DNA of 53,715 nucleotides from Chloroflexota bacterium (GCA_016865935.1 VGOB01000004.1:1-53715); one strand, 5' to 3'; shown: positions 40,755 to 49,911, counted from the first letter of the stretch. Numbers and translations are program-made. Notes: generated from the letters alone by a model not told the origin.

Positions 40755-41531
40755 ATGACATCGCAACAACCACTGCTGACGCGCGCGCCGATCCTTGCCG
40801 CGCTCAAAACCGCGCTCGAACCGCTCGACTATGTGTACGCGATGTGGGAGGGTGGCGCGGCAGCGTTCAATCGCTTGGACGAATGGTCGGACATTGACGT
40901 ACAGTTCGACGTGGACGACGCGCGCGTGGACGATACTTTTGCGGTGATCGAACGCGCGCTCGCAACGCTCTCGCCGATTGATCTCAAGTACAAAACGCCG
41001 CAACTCCCTTGGGCTGGCATCTATCAATGGTTTTATCGTTTGAAAAACGCCAGCCCGTACTTGCTGATTGACACCGCCGTGATTCAGCACAGCGCGCCAG
41101 AGAAATTGCTCACGCGCGAAATTCACGGCGACGCGATTTTTTATTTCGACAAGGCGAACGTCGCGCAAGTTCCGCCGCTCGATCAGGACGCGTGGAACGC
41201 GCGCTTGCGCGATCGCATCGCCGCGCTGCGCGTGATGTTTGAGATGTACCAGATTCTCACGCTGAAAGAATTACAGCGCGGCAACGCGTTGGAAGCGCTG
41301 GCGTTCTACAACGGCTACACCTTGCGCCCGCTCGTCGAGGTGTTGCGGATGCGGTACGATCCGACGCGTTACAACTTTCACACGCGCTATACGCGCCACT
41401 ACTTTCCCGCTGATGTCGTTTGGAAACTGGAAGCGCTCTTCTTCGTCACGAACGCCGACGACATTCGCGCCAAACGCGCGATTGCCGAAGCGTGGTTCTA
41501 CGAAACGCTGGAACAAATTCAACTGACGTAA
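40755..41531 (+). CDS. Nucleotidyltransferase-like protein
   Basis: Protein of 258 aa. WEGGAAAFNRLDEWSDIDVQ carries the GG..(S)..SDID motif of polymerase-beta-type nucleotidyltransferases, including aminoglycoside adenylyltransferases. The remainder is helical (ALRVMFEMYQILTLKELQRG and KRAIAEAWFYETLEQI). It probably transfers a nucleotide to a small molecule or is an inactive homologue. The two acidic metal ligands (D-x-D) appear present. Confidence 0.82.
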   Translation: MTSQQPLLTRAPILAALKTALEPLDYVYAMWEGGAAAFNRLDEWSDIDVQFDVDDARVDDTFAVIERALATLSPIDLKYKTPQLPWAGIYQWFYRLKNASPYLLIDTAVIQHSAPEKLLTREIHGDAIFYFDKANVAQVPPLDQDAWNARLRDRIAALRVMFEMYQILTLKELQRGNALEALAFYNGYTLRPLVEVLRMRYDPTRYNFHTRYTRHYFPADVVWKLEALFFVTNADDIRAKRAIAEAWFYETLEQIQLT

Positions 41532-41547
41532 AAATGGAGGAGTGACA

Positions 41548-42615
41548 GTGTCGTTATCCGAAATCGGAATCGAGTACAAAAAAATTCCAGAGACACTCGC
41601 CGCGACGATGCGCGTCAACCCCAAGAGTCGCGCGGACTTGCCCGCGCTCTTCGGCGATCTAGCGCGCCAAATTCCGCGCGCGGACATCGCGGGCGCGCCG
41701 TTCTGCATCATCCAATTCGTCACCAGCGTCAAAGATGGCTTGGACGCCGAGATCGGTTTTCCGGTCTATCGTCCCGTTGAAACCGGCACGATCAAAACGC
41801 GCGTGTTGCCGCCGTTACAAGTGTTCTCGCTCGTCCACCGCGGTCCCCTCGAAGAATTGCGCGCGACCCATCGCAAACTTTACGGCGCAACTGCAGAGTT
41901 GGGACTGATCTCCGACGAGTTTGCGCGCGAGGTCTATCCCGGCTGGGAACAATCCGATTGGTCTGAGATCGAAGTGCAATTCGTCTTGCACGATTGGAGC
42001 CAGTTGTTCGGCGCGCATCTCGCGCGCGTGCTGGGCGTAGCAGGAGCATCCCAGGTTTTGCGCGGCGTTCAACCGCTCGCGCTCGAATCGGATCTCGACG
42101 CGCGATTCGCGTGGTCGAAAGAAATGATGGCGCGGTTGGATCGGCTGGCGACGGGCGAGCAAAAGTACGACATCGTTTCCAGTTGCGCGCACGTTTTCCC
42201 CGCCGGACAAATCGAAAAACTGCGCGCGGTCTATGTGGACGCGCGATCGAAAAACGCGAGCGCGCTGGAAGCAGTTGACGCGGTGATCGGTTTTATGGAA
42301 CAAGACCCCGGCTGGGGTGAGAAACCGACGCGCGAAGGCAAGGTTATCTACTCGACCAAAAAGCCGCGCGATCCGCAGGCGCACGCGCAAGCCACAACCG
42401 ACGCGGAGCGGAGACGCGCGTACTGTTTTTGCCCCATCGTGCGCGACCGCTTGGATCAAGGAATGTCTACGACGTTTTGCTATTGCGGCTCGGGCTGGTT
42501 TCGCCGCCAGTGGGAAGGTGCGACCGGCAAACCCGTGCGCGTCGAAATCGTCAAATCAATCGTCAAGGGCGATGAGGTGTGCCAGTTCGCGATTCATTTG
42601 GCGAATGATTTGTAG
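41548..42615 (+). CDS. GyrI-like domain fused to a five-cysteine domain
   Basis: Protein of 355 aa. The first about 150 residues resemble the GyrI/AraC effector-binding fold (IIQFVTSVKDGLDAEIGFPV and QVFSLVHRGPLEELRATHRK). The C-terminal part has YCFCPIVRDRL (Cys293, Cys295), TTFCYCGSGWFRRQW (Cys311, Cys313) and KGDEVCQFAIHL (Cys345). The same arrangement ends the protein at 49912-50868, where the last pair-to-Cys spacing is identical at 32 residues. Its function is unknown; redox or metal binding is plausible. GTG 41548 is chosen because GGAGG is too close to the GTG at 41542. Confidence 0.78.
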   Translation: MSLSEIGIEYKKIPETLAATMRVNPKSRADLPALFGDLARQIPRADIAGAPFCIIQFVTSVKDGLDAEIGFPVYRPVETGTIKTRVLPPLQVFSLVHRGPLEELRATHRKLYGATAELGLISDEFAREVYPGWEQSDWSEIEVQFVLHDWSQLFGAHLARVLGVAGASQVLRGVQPLALESDLDARFAWSKEMMARLDRLATGEQKYDIVSSCAHVFPAGQIEKLRAVYVDARSKNASALEAVDAVIGFMEQDPGWGEKPTREGKVIYSTKKPRDPQAHAQATTDAERRRAYCFCPIVRDRLDQGMSTTFCYCGSGWFRRQWEGATGKPVRVEIVKSIVKGDEVCQFAIHLANDL

Positions 42616-42628
42616 AAAGGCATTTCAG

Positions 42629-43468
42629 GTGGCAGAACCCAAACTCAACCGCGCGATGGCAAAGGTGAACGGCATCAACCTGTTTTATCGCGACACACTC
42701 TCCGGCGATCAAACGATTCTTTGTCTGCACGGTAGATGGGGTCGCGGCGAGACCTGGACCGATTTGATCGCGCGCTATCGCGACCGGTACCGCATCATCG
42801 CGCCGGACCAGCGCGGGCACGGCTTGAGCGACAAACCGATCGCGCGCTATGCCGGAGAAGATATGGCAACCGACGCGTACGAACTGATCCAGCACCTGGG
42901 CTGCGCGCCCGTCATCGTCGTCGGACATTCGATGGGCGCGCGCATCGGCGCGTACTTGACCGCGCGCTATCCCCAGGTCGTCAAGGCGTTCGCGCTGCTC
43001 GATTGCGGCGCGTCCGGTCCCGCGCAACGCGCCGAGAAACCGCCAGAACAGATCCCGGCGATTGACGAACTGACGCGCGATTGGCAAACGCCGTATCCCA
43101 CGTACGACGACGCGCTACGCGATTTGCAGCAACGCTTTCGCGCGACCGGCGCGCGGTACTTTGCCGATAGTTTGTACGAAACGGTTGACGGATACGATTT
43201 TCTCTTCTCGCGCTATTCCATCGCGGCAATCGTCGAGTACGCGCAGGATTGGCATCATCTCTTGCCGCAGATTCAATGCCCGGTCTGGTTCGTCCGCGCG
43301 AAAGAAAGTTGGGCGCTGTCAAAAGAGGAAGCGGACAAAATGCGCCCGCTGATCGAGCACTGCGCGTACTTTGAAGTTTCGAATTCCGAGCATATGGTTT
43401 ACGCGGACAATCCGGATGAATTTTATCCGGCGTTCGATCAGTTTCTGCGCCGGATCGGCGACGGATAA
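42629..43468 (+). CDS. Alpha/beta hydrolase
   Basis: Hydrolase of about 279 aa. The oxyanion region is TILCLHGRWGRGETWTD, with APDQRGHGLSDKP, the nucleophile elbow VIVVGHSMGARIGAYLTARY, and the catalytic His in FEVSNSEHMVYADNPDEF. A GTG start at 42629 sits 8 nt after AAAGG; ATG 42656 is an alternative. The substrate is unknown; epoxide, ester or haloalkane hydrolase-like activity is possible. Confidence 0.9.
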   Translation: MAEPKLNRAMAKVNGINLFYRDTLSGDQTILCLHGRWGRGETWTDLIARYRDRYRIIAPDQRGHGLSDKPIARYAGEDMATDAYELIQHLGCAPVIVVGHSMGARIGAYLTARYPQVVKAFALLDCGASGPAQRAEKPPEQIPAIDELTRDWQTPYPTYDDALRDLQQRFRATGARYFADSLYETVDGYDFLFSRYSIAAIVEYAQDWHHLLPQIQCPVWFVRAKESWALSKEEADKMRPLIEHCAYFEVSNSEHMVYADNPDEFYPAFDQFLRRIGDG

Positions 43469-43486
43469 ATCGTGACATGGAAATTT

Positions 43487-43518
43487 GCGGCGGTCGGCGG
43501 TCGTCCGTCGGCGGTCGT
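43487..43518. repeat. GGTCGGCGGTCGTCC repeat
   Basis: GCGGTCGGCGGTCGTCCGTC tract related to the palindromic elements at 923-995 and 13849-13880. It separates the hydrolase gene from the next. Confidence 0.5.
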
Positions 43519-43536
43519 ATTTTGGGGAGAATCAAA

Positions 43537-44196
43537 ATGAATCTGATTGACGAACGCAGTTTGTACCAAACGGTCACCAACGCGGCGATGTTCTTGCTTG
43601 ATGGTGGAACGTTCACTGCCGCGCAGAAAAATCGCTTGGCGAAATGGATCGTCGAACATCAGAATCACGAGCAAGGTTTTATCTTCTATCCAACCGCAAG
43701 CGATCTCAAAATCGGCATCACCTTGCTTAGCGGGGAAAAACCCAAGACGAAATTGCTGACCAACAACGCGGTCGAATTGGAAGCGCTCCGCCTGCTCGCG
43801 CTCATCCAACCCGAATCGCCGGGCGTTCAGCAAGTTTTCCAGATCGCGAACGCGCGGCTCGCGCGTTTGTGCTTTGCCGAAGTGTGCGACACCGGCGAGT
43901 GCGCGCACGCGTCCATCGCGTATTTGCGCTATTTGACTGCCGCCGATCCGGAGGGTTCGGCGGCGAAGATCACGCGCGCGCTCGGCATCTTGAAACGCCA
44001 TCGCGCGGGTGATGGCAGGTGGCACAAGTTTCCGTTCTTCTTCGCCGCGCTGTGGCTCACCGAATTGCCGGACGATCTCGCGCGAGCGGAATTGACCTAC
44101 GCCGCAGCGCACGCGGAAAAGTTACTCGCGCAAGAGCAGACGCCCGCGCGCAAGAAAATCCTGGAAAAAGTTTTGACCAAAACAAATCAGCGTTGA
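43537..44196 (+). CDS. Hypothetical helical protein
   Basis: Protein of 219 aa, mostly helical, without a recognised domain. Visible features are YQTVTNAAMFLLDGGTFTAA, ALRLLALIQPESPGVQQVF and CGDTGECAHASIAYLRYLTA-like Cys/His residues (CDTGECAHAS). The later RALGILKRHRAGDGRWHKFP suggests a glycoside or prenyl-type toroid fragment, but the match is weak. Context: it directly precedes the TldD/TldE pair. Confidence 0.6.
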   Translation: MNLIDERSLYQTVTNAAMFLLDGGTFTAAQKNRLAKWIVEHQNHEQGFIFYPTASDLKIGITLLSGEKPKTKLLTNNAVELEALRLLALIQPESPGVQQVFQIANARLARLCFAEVCDTGECAHASIAYLRYLTAADPEGSAAKITRALGILKRHRAGDGRWHKFPFFFAALWLTELPDDLARAELTYAAAHAEKLLAQEQTPARKKILEKVLTKTNQR

Positions 44197-44225
44197 CATT
44201 TCATTTCATTACGAAAGGACACACT

Positions 44226-45599
44226 ATGCAAGAAAAAATTTTAGCGGCACTGAAAAGCAGCAAAGCCGATTACACCGAAATTCGGCTGGAGGAACGCGAG
44301 TCCACGACCGTCGCGTATCGCGGTAAAAACTTGGAGACTGCCAGCGCGGTGATCGACGCGGGCGGCATCGTCCGCTGTTTGTGCAAGGATGGCGGCTGGG
44401 GCATTGCCACATTCAACGATCGCGACAACCTGATCGCCAAAGTCGAGCAGGCGTATCAATGCGCGCAAGTTGCGCACAACGACGAGCCCATCGAACTCGC
44501 GCCGGTTCCGGTTCGTGAGGAACGGATCGCGGCGAGTCTGCAACGCGATTTTCGCGACATTTCGCTCGCGGACAAAAAGGCGCTGATCGAAGGATACAAT
44601 CAAATCCTACTCAAACACAGCGACAAGATCATCTCCACGAGTTCCGCGTACTCGGACTCGTTCAGCCGCATCACCTTCGCGAACTCGGAAGGAACCTTCA
44701 TCGAAGAAGAACGTCCGATGGTCGCGGTGTTTACATCTGCCATCGCGCGAGACGGCGACAATGTGCAAACCGCGTACGAAACACGTTCTGGGCAATTCGG
44801 GTTCGAGTTTGTTATGGGACAAGAAGACAAGGCGCGGACTGCCGCACAGCGTGCAGTCGATCTGTTGCGCGCCGAGAGCGTCGTCGGCGGTCAGTACCCG
44901 GTCATCGTCAATCAAGAATTGGCGGGCGTTTTCATTCACGAAGCGTTCGGACATTTGTCCGAAGCGGATTTCGTGTACGAAAATCCAAAGGCGCGCGAAA
45001 TGATGGTGCTGGGTCGCCGCTTCGGTCAAGACATTCTCAACGTGTACGACGACGGCGCGCTGCCGGGTCTGCGCGGCACGCACAAGTACGACGACGAAGG
45101 AATGCCGACCGGACGCGCATACCTCATCAAGAACGGAATCTTGGTCGGACGATTGCACTCGCGGCAGACCGCCGCGAAGATGGGCGAGCAGCCCACCGGC
45201 AACGCGCGCGCGATCTCGTACCGCTTTCCGCCGATCGTGCGAATGACGAATACTGCGATCGAGCAAGGCACGACTTGTTTCGAAGATATGATCAAGGACA
45301 TCAAGTTGGGCGTCTACGCGTGCGGCGCGTACGGCGGACAAACTGAATTGGAAAACTTTTCATTCAGTTCGGCGTACGCGTATATGATCCGCGACGGCAA
45401 GATTGCCGAGATGGTCAAGGATGTGATCTTGGCAGGCAACTTGTTCACGACGCTGCTGAACATTGACGCGATCGGCGACGATTTTCAATGGATGCATCGC
45501 GGCGGCGGCTGCGGCAAAGGCGCGCAATATCCCTTGCCGGTCACGTTCGGCGCGCCGCACATTCGGATCCAAAACGTCGTCATCGGCGGGAAAAAGTAA
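44226..45599 (+). CDS. tldD: TldD-type metalloprotease subunit
   Basis: Protease subunit of 457 aa. The zinc motif is FIHEAFGHLSEAD (H-E-x-x-x-H). Supporting segments are YTEIRLEERESTTVAYRGKN near the start and YDDEGMPTGRAYLIKNGILV and GNARAISYRFPPIVRMTNT later. TldD pairs with TldE/PmbA and degrades unfolded or leader peptides, for example in microcin maturation. The partner gene follows at 45723. No obvious RiPP precursor is nearby. Confidence 0.94.
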   Translation: MQEKILAALKSSKADYTEIRLEERESTTVAYRGKNLETASAVIDAGGIVRCLCKDGGWGIATFNDRDNLIAKVEQAYQCAQVAHNDEPIELAPVPVREERIAASLQRDFRDISLADKKALIEGYNQILLKHSDKIISTSSAYSDSFSRITFANSEGTFIEEERPMVAVFTSAIARDGDNVQTAYETRSGQFGFEFVMGQEDKARTAAQRAVDLLRAESVVGGQYPVIVNQELAGVFIHEAFGHLSEADFVYENPKAREMMVLGRRFGQDILNVYDDGALPGLRGTHKYDDEGMPTGRAYLIKNGILVGRLHSRQTAAKMGEQPTGNARAISYRFPPIVRMTNTAIEQGTTCFEDMIKDIKLGVYACGAYGGQTELENFSFSSAYAYMIRDGKIAEMVKDVILAGNLFTTLLNIDAIGDDFQWMHRGGGCGKGAQYPLPVTFGAPHIRIQNVVIGGKK

Positions 45600-45608
45600 T
45601 AGCGCACC

Positions 45609-45687
45609 TGTCATTTCGAGGCGCGCTTTCGCGCCGAGAAATCTCTTTATCGCGATGACGAGATTTCTCGCTGCGCTCGAAAAGACA
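45609..45687. repeat. TGTCATTTCGAG palindromic element
   Basis: TGTCATTTCGAG (45609-45620) and CTCGAAAAGACA (45676-45687) are imperfect arms, with GAGAAATCTC and GAGATTTCTCG inside. It is a variant of the TCATTGCGAG family and lies between tldD and its partner. Confidence 0.75.
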
Positions 45688-45722
45688 ATGCCAGAGCAGT
45701 ACGGAAAAAAGGAGAAATGAAA

Positions 45723-47024
45723 ATGGATATTCTGAAACAACTGCAGCAACGCACGGATCAATTCGAAGTCGTGCACGTTCGGAACGAATCCACCCAGGTT
45801 CGCTTTGAGTCGAATCGGCTCAAGACGAGCCAGGTCGAAGAGACCAAGGGGATCGCCGTGCGCGTCGTCAAGCAAGGTCGGCTCGGTTTCGCGGCGTCGA
45901 GCGACGCGTCCGCAACCGATCAACTCGTCAAGAACGCGATTGAGTCGGCGATGTACGGCGATCAAGTGCCGATCACTTTTCCCGCCGCGCAATCCGCGCC
46001 AACGGTTAAAACATTCGATCCGATGATCACTGATTTGCCAATTCCGCGCCTGGTTGAAATCGGCAAAGAGATCGTGGATTACATTCTTCAGATCGAACCG
46101 GAAGCGCGCGTAGATGTTTCGCTGAAACGCGGCATTCAACAAGTCGCACTGCACAATCAAACTGGGAACGAAGCCGCGTATCACTCCTCGCCGTTGTCCA
46201 TCTCGGTGTTGGTAAATAAAATTCAAGGTGATGATGTTCTGCTCATCAGCGATTTCACCGGCACGACGGTTTGGCAAGAGGATTATATGGCGGGGACGCG
46301 TCGGCTGGGCGAAAAACTCAAACTCGCGCGGCGGCTTGTTGCGGCGACCAGCGGCAACTTGCCAGTGCTATTTGCGCCGGATGGTTTATTGATGCTCGGC
46401 TTGCCGTTGCAACAAGGTCTGAACGGCAAAAGCGTTTTCACCGGCATCTCGCCGATGAAAGGCAAACTCGGCGAAAAATTGTTCAGCGACAAACTGACGG
46501 TGATTGATGACGGCACGATTGACGGCAAGTTCGGCAGCGCGCCGTACGACGACGAAGGCGTACCGCATCGGCGCACCGCGCTGATCGAACGCGGCGTGCT
46601 GAAGAATTTCATCTACGATCTCAAGACCGCCGCGCAGTCCGGCGTCGCTTCTACCGGCAATGGCTCGCGCACCTTGTTCGCGCCGCCGAATCCTGCGCCA
46701 ACCAATTTCATCGTCGGCGCGGGCGATACGCCATTGGCGGACATTCTGGCTGGGATTGATACAGGCTTGCTCGTCGAAGATGTGCTGGGCTTGGGGCAAG
46801 GCAACATCATCTCCGGCGCGTTTTCAAATCCGCTGAGTCTCGCCTTCAAGATCGAAAAAGGCGAAATCGTCGGACGCGTGAAAAACGCATCGCTGGCGGG
46901 CAACATCTATGACTTGCTAAAAAATATCGCAGCGATCAGCCGGGAAACGGAGTGGGTCTACAGCAATCTCAATTTGCCGTACTTGCTTCTGCCCGAGATG
47001 AATGTTGTCGCAAAAGCAGGTTGA
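45723..47024 (+). CDS. TldE/PmbA-type metalloprotease partner subunit
   Basis: Protein of 433 aa, homologous in layout to the previous one (FEVVHVRNESTQVRFESNRL and APYDDEGVPHRRTALIERGV). It lacks the HExxxH zinc motif, as expected for the TldE/PmbA subunit. AAAGGAG is 8 nt before ATG 45723. An ATG at 45717 is too close. It forms the heterodimeric protease with TldD. Confidence 0.92.
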   Translation: MDILKQLQQRTDQFEVVHVRNESTQVRFESNRLKTSQVEETKGIAVRVVKQGRLGFAASSDASATDQLVKNAIESAMYGDQVPITFPAAQSAPTVKTFDPMITDLPIPRLVEIGKEIVDYILQIEPEARVDVSLKRGIQQVALHNQTGNEAAYHSSPLSISVLVNKIQGDDVLLISDFTGTTVWQEDYMAGTRRLGEKLKLARRLVAATSGNLPVLFAPDGLLMLGLPLQQGLNGKSVFTGISPMKGKLGEKLFSDKLTVIDDGTIDGKFGSAPYDDEGVPHRRTALIERGVLKNFIYDLKTAAQSGVASTGNGSRTLFAPPNPAPTNFIVGAGDTPLADILAGIDTGLLVEDVLGLGQGNIISGAFSNPLSLAFKIEKGEIVGRVKNASLAGNIYDLLKNIAAISRETEWVYSNLNLPYLLLPEMNVVAKAG

Positions 47025-47038
47025 TCGCAGAGGGCGCA

Positions 47039-47257
47039 ATGAACTGGTGGAAAAACGATAACGCGCTTCTTGGAATCGGAATGACCGCGTTGTGTTTCGG
47101 GATCGTCATCGGACGATTCGCGCCGGAGAATGCGTACACGCCTTTTATCGAAATCGCGTTGTACGCCGCGTCGTTGTTTTTTAATGGCACGTACCTGGGA
47201 CGATTTTGGCGGCACGTGCGCGCGGCGCACCAATCCAAGGGGGCAACGAATGATTGA
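47039..47257 (+). CDS. Small two-helix membrane protein
   Basis: Protein of 72 aa. Hydrophobic segments LLGIGMTALCFGIVIGRFA and FIEIALYAASLFFNGTYLG suggest two membrane helices. AGAGGGC precedes the ATG. The stop overlaps the start of the amidase gene. Its function is unknown. Confidence 0.62.
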   Translation: MNWWKNDNALLGIGMTALCFGIVIGRFAPENAYTPFIEIALYAASLFFNGTYLGRFWRHVRAAHQSKGATND

Positions 47258-48341
47258 CGCGCGAAAATTTCTTTTTGCGATCATCCTTTTCGTCTGGACG
47301 ATTGCCGGATGCGCCGCGCCTGCGTCCGTGTCCGCGCCGCGCGCGGATGGCTTGTCCGCGCCGCAAGTCGCAACGCTCGACAGTTTGCAGAAGGTGGACG
47401 ATCATCCGCTCTACACGATGCGTTACATTGGCGCATACGACGCGCGCGCGCCGCTTGGATCTGTCATTGCGAGCCGCGAAGCGGCGAAGCAATCCCCAAA
47501 TCGCAATGTGGAGATTGCTTCGTCACAAAACCCGTTCCTCGCAATGACAAAACCCGCCTGGGGCTGCTCGCTCTTCGCCGCGCTCGGCGATCCCGGCGCG
47601 ATGTTGTACGGACGCAACTTTGACTGGGATCACAGTCCCGCCGTTTTGCTTTTCACCGAACCACCGAACGGCTACGCGTCCGTTTCGATGGTGGACATTG
47701 CGTACCTGGGTTTCACCGGCAATCGCGCGAACAGCATTGCCGATCTGTCACTCGCCGAACGCCGCGCGTTGCTGCGCGCGCCGTCGCTTCCGTTCGACGG
47801 GATGAACGCGCGCGGACTCGTCGTCGGAATGGCGGCGGTGCCGCCGGGAAATATGGCGCACGATCCCAGCAAGCCGACGATTGACTCGTTGCGCGTGATC
47901 CGCGAGATGCTCGATCACGCGGCGACGGTGGACGAAGCGGTCGCGCTGATGCGACGCTACAACATTGACTTTACCGGCGGCCCGCCGATTCATTATCTCG
48001 TCGCGGACGCGTCCGGGCGCGCCGCGCTGATCGAATTCTATCAAGGCAAGCTGATCGTCCTTCCAAATGGAACGCAGTGGCATCACGCGACCAACTTTAT
48101 TCGGAGTTCGGTTGAGAACGCGCAAGGACAATGCTGGCGGTACGATTCACTCGCGCGGCAGTTGACCCTCGCGCAAGGACGCGCTAACGGACAAGACGCG
48201 ATGAAATTGTTGCGCGATGTTTCACAAAATAATACCCAGTGGTCTATCGTCTACGGGATGAGCACCGGCGAAATTCGAGTGACGATGGGACGCCGGTACG
48301 AAAATGCACACACGTTCAAATTGAAAATGGAAAACAAATAG
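47250..48341 (+). CDS. Ntn-type amidase lipoprotein (choloylglycine hydrolase / C45 family)
   Basis: Secreted protein of 363 aa. The signal FLFAIILFVWTIAGC has a lipobox Cys. The catalytic Cys106 lies in AWGCSLFAALGDPGAM, followed by LYGRNFDWDH, the hallmark of linear-amide hydrolases. Late motifs are GGPPIHYLVADASGRAALIE and WHHATNFIRSS. The family self-cleaves before the catalytic Cys and then cleaves amides such as acyl-homoserine lactones, penicillins or bile salts. An 88-bp palindromic element (47462-47549) is translated in frame as about 29 extra residues (about 72-100), ending six residues before Cys106. Confidence 0.88.
   Translation: MIDARKFLFAIILFVWTIAGCAAPASVSAPRADGLSAPQVATLDSLQKVDDHPLYTMRYIGAYDARAPLGSVIASREAAKQSPNRNVEIASSQNPFLAMTKPAWGCSLFAALGDPGAMLYGRNFDWDHSPAVLLFTEPPNGYASVSMVDIAYLGFTGNRANSIADLSLAERRALLRAPSLPFDGMNARGLVVGMAAVPPGNMAHDPSKPTIDSLRVIREMLDHAATVDEAVALMRRYNIDFTGGPPIHYLVADASGRAALIEFYQGKLIVLPNGTQWHHATNFIRSSVENAQGQCWRYDSLARQLTLAQGRANGQDAMKLLRDVSQNNTQWSIVYGMSTGEIRVTMGRRYENAHTFKLKMENK
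47462..47549. repeat. TGTCATTGCGAG palindromic element inserted in frame in a gene
   Basis: TGTCATTGCGAG (47462-47473) pairs with CTCGCAATGACA (47538-47549). The interior shares GAAGCAATCCCCAAAT and GGAGATTGCTTCG with the copies at 13956 and 18710. The frame stays open through it, reading VIASREAAKQSPNRNVEIAS and onward. Confidence 0.9.
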
Positions 48342-48352
48342 GAGCAAATTCT

Positions 48353-49903
48353 ATGCGAGCCACCACCACAAATCTGATTCTATTTTGCGCGATCATCCTC
48401 GCGGTGATTGCCTGCGCGCCTGCGCCCACTGCCACGCCGATTCCAGCGCCCACGAAAAATTCAGCCCCGCCAACCACATCGCTCCCCGCTTCCGCGCGCC
48501 TGTCCGATCTCGCGCAAGACCAATCCATTTTTCGACAAGGGTTGATCAAATCCGAACACGCGACGCTCGATCGTTTGGCGGGCGCGACGGTTTACACGAT
48601 TGACGTTCAAATCGCGGACGATCTCCTTTCGCTCAAGGGGCAGCAACACGTTCGCTACACCAATCGCGAAGACAAGCCGCTTTACGAAATTTATTTTCAA
48701 TTGTTTCCGAACGCGGCGGGCGGGAAATCCATTTTGTCGTCCGTTAACGTGGACGGGCAAGCGGTCAATCCGAGTTACGAATTCAAAGAGAGCGCGGCGC
48801 GCATCACTTTGCCAACGCCCTTGCCGTCCGGCAAACAAGTGATCGTCCAGATGGATTTTGAAGTCCAGGTCGCGACAAAAATGGAAATCAACTACGGCTT
48901 GTTCGGCTACTTTGAAGGCGTGCTCGTGCTCGACTCGTTTTATCCGGTGATTCCGGTGTTCGATCAAACCGGTTGGAACGTCCAGTTTCCGCCGCCCAAC
49001 GCCGACACGTCGTACTTCGACGCGAGTTTCTACGTTGTGCGCGTCAACGCGCCGGAGAAACTTGTCATCGTCGCGTCCGGCACACGCATCAACCAAACGC
49101 GCGAAGGCAATCGCCAAAGCGTGACGTTTGCCGCCGGACCCGCGCGCGATTTCTATCTCACGGCGAGCGAGCGTTTCATCGTCGTCAGCGACACGCTGGG
49201 CGAGACGACGATCAACAGTTACGCGTTCGCGGAACGCAAGCCGGGTGCGCAAAGCGCGCTCAAGATCGCCAAAGACGCGCTCAAGGTTTTCAACGCGCGC
49301 TTGGGCGAATATCCGTACACCGAATTCGACATCGTAAGCACGCCGATGCTCGCGCTCGGCATCGAGTACCCGGGGATCGTCGGGATCACGCTGCGCGAGT
49401 ACGATCCGAACGAAAAAATTTCCGGTCTGTCCTCCCAGGTTTTTCTCGAATCCACCGTCGCGCACGAAGTCGTCCACCAGTGGTTTTACAATCTCGTCGG
49501 CAACGATCAGATTGACGAACCTTGGTTGGACGAATCGCTCACACAGTACGTGACCGGGTTTTACTATTTCGATTTGTACGGCGAGTCTGGCGCGCAAACG
49601 TATCGCAACAACAATTGGGCGGCGCGCTGGAATCGGCTCAGTCGCGCGCAAATTCCAATCGGCTTACCGGCGGCAGCATACAAGGCAAACGAGTACAGTC
49701 CCATCGTCTACGGGCGCGGTCCGTACTTCATCCAAGCGTTGGCGGAAAAAATGGGGCAAGCGACGTTCGACAGATTTTTGCGCGAGTACACCCAGACGCA
49801 CAAGTGGGACATCGGCACAACCGCGTCGTTCAAACAAATCGCCGAACGAAATTGCCAATGTGATTTGACCGCGCTGTTCAACGAGTGGGTGTATCGCAAG
49901 TGA
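48353..49903 (+). CDS. M1-family metallopeptidase, lipoprotein
   Basis: Gluzincin-type peptidase of 516 aa. The signal LFCAIILAVIACAP gives a lipid-anchored Cys near residue 20, and a Pro/Thr linker follows. The zinc site is STVAHEVVHQWFYNLVGN (HExxH) with the third ligand Glu in EPWLDESLTQYV. The N-terminal beta domain is VYTIDVQIADDLLSLKGQQH. This fits aminopeptidase N-like enzymes, here acting on the outer face. The neighbouring amidase is also a lipoprotein. Confidence 0.92.
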   Translation: MRATTTNLILFCAIILAVIACAPAPTATPIPAPTKNSAPPTTSLPASARLSDLAQDQSIFRQGLIKSEHATLDRLAGATVYTIDVQIADDLLSLKGQQHVRYTNREDKPLYEIYFQLFPNAAGGKSILSSVNVDGQAVNPSYEFKESAARITLPTPLPSGKQVIVQMDFEVQVATKMEINYGLFGYFEGVLVLDSFYPVIPVFDQTGWNVQFPPPNADTSYFDASFYVVRVNAPEKLVIVASGTRINQTREGNRQSVTFAAGPARDFYLTASERFIVVSDTLGETTINSYAFAERKPGAQSALKIAKDALKVFNARLGEYPYTEFDIVSTPMLALGIEYPGIVGITLREYDPNEKISGLSSQVFLESTVAHEVVHQWFYNLVGNDQIDEPWLDESLTQYVTGFYYFDLYGESGAQTYRNNNWAARWNRLSRAQIPIGLPAAAYKANEYSPIVYGRGPYFIQALAEKMGQATFDRFLREYTQTHKWDIGTTASFKQIAERNCQCDLTALFNEWVYRK

Positions 49904-49911
49904 GAGATCAA

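Noticed and set aside
39499-40773. Long minus-strand frame opposite the three-domain fusion
   Set aside because: Shadow frame caused by codon bias. The + strand has three recognisable domains and a strong ribosome binding site.
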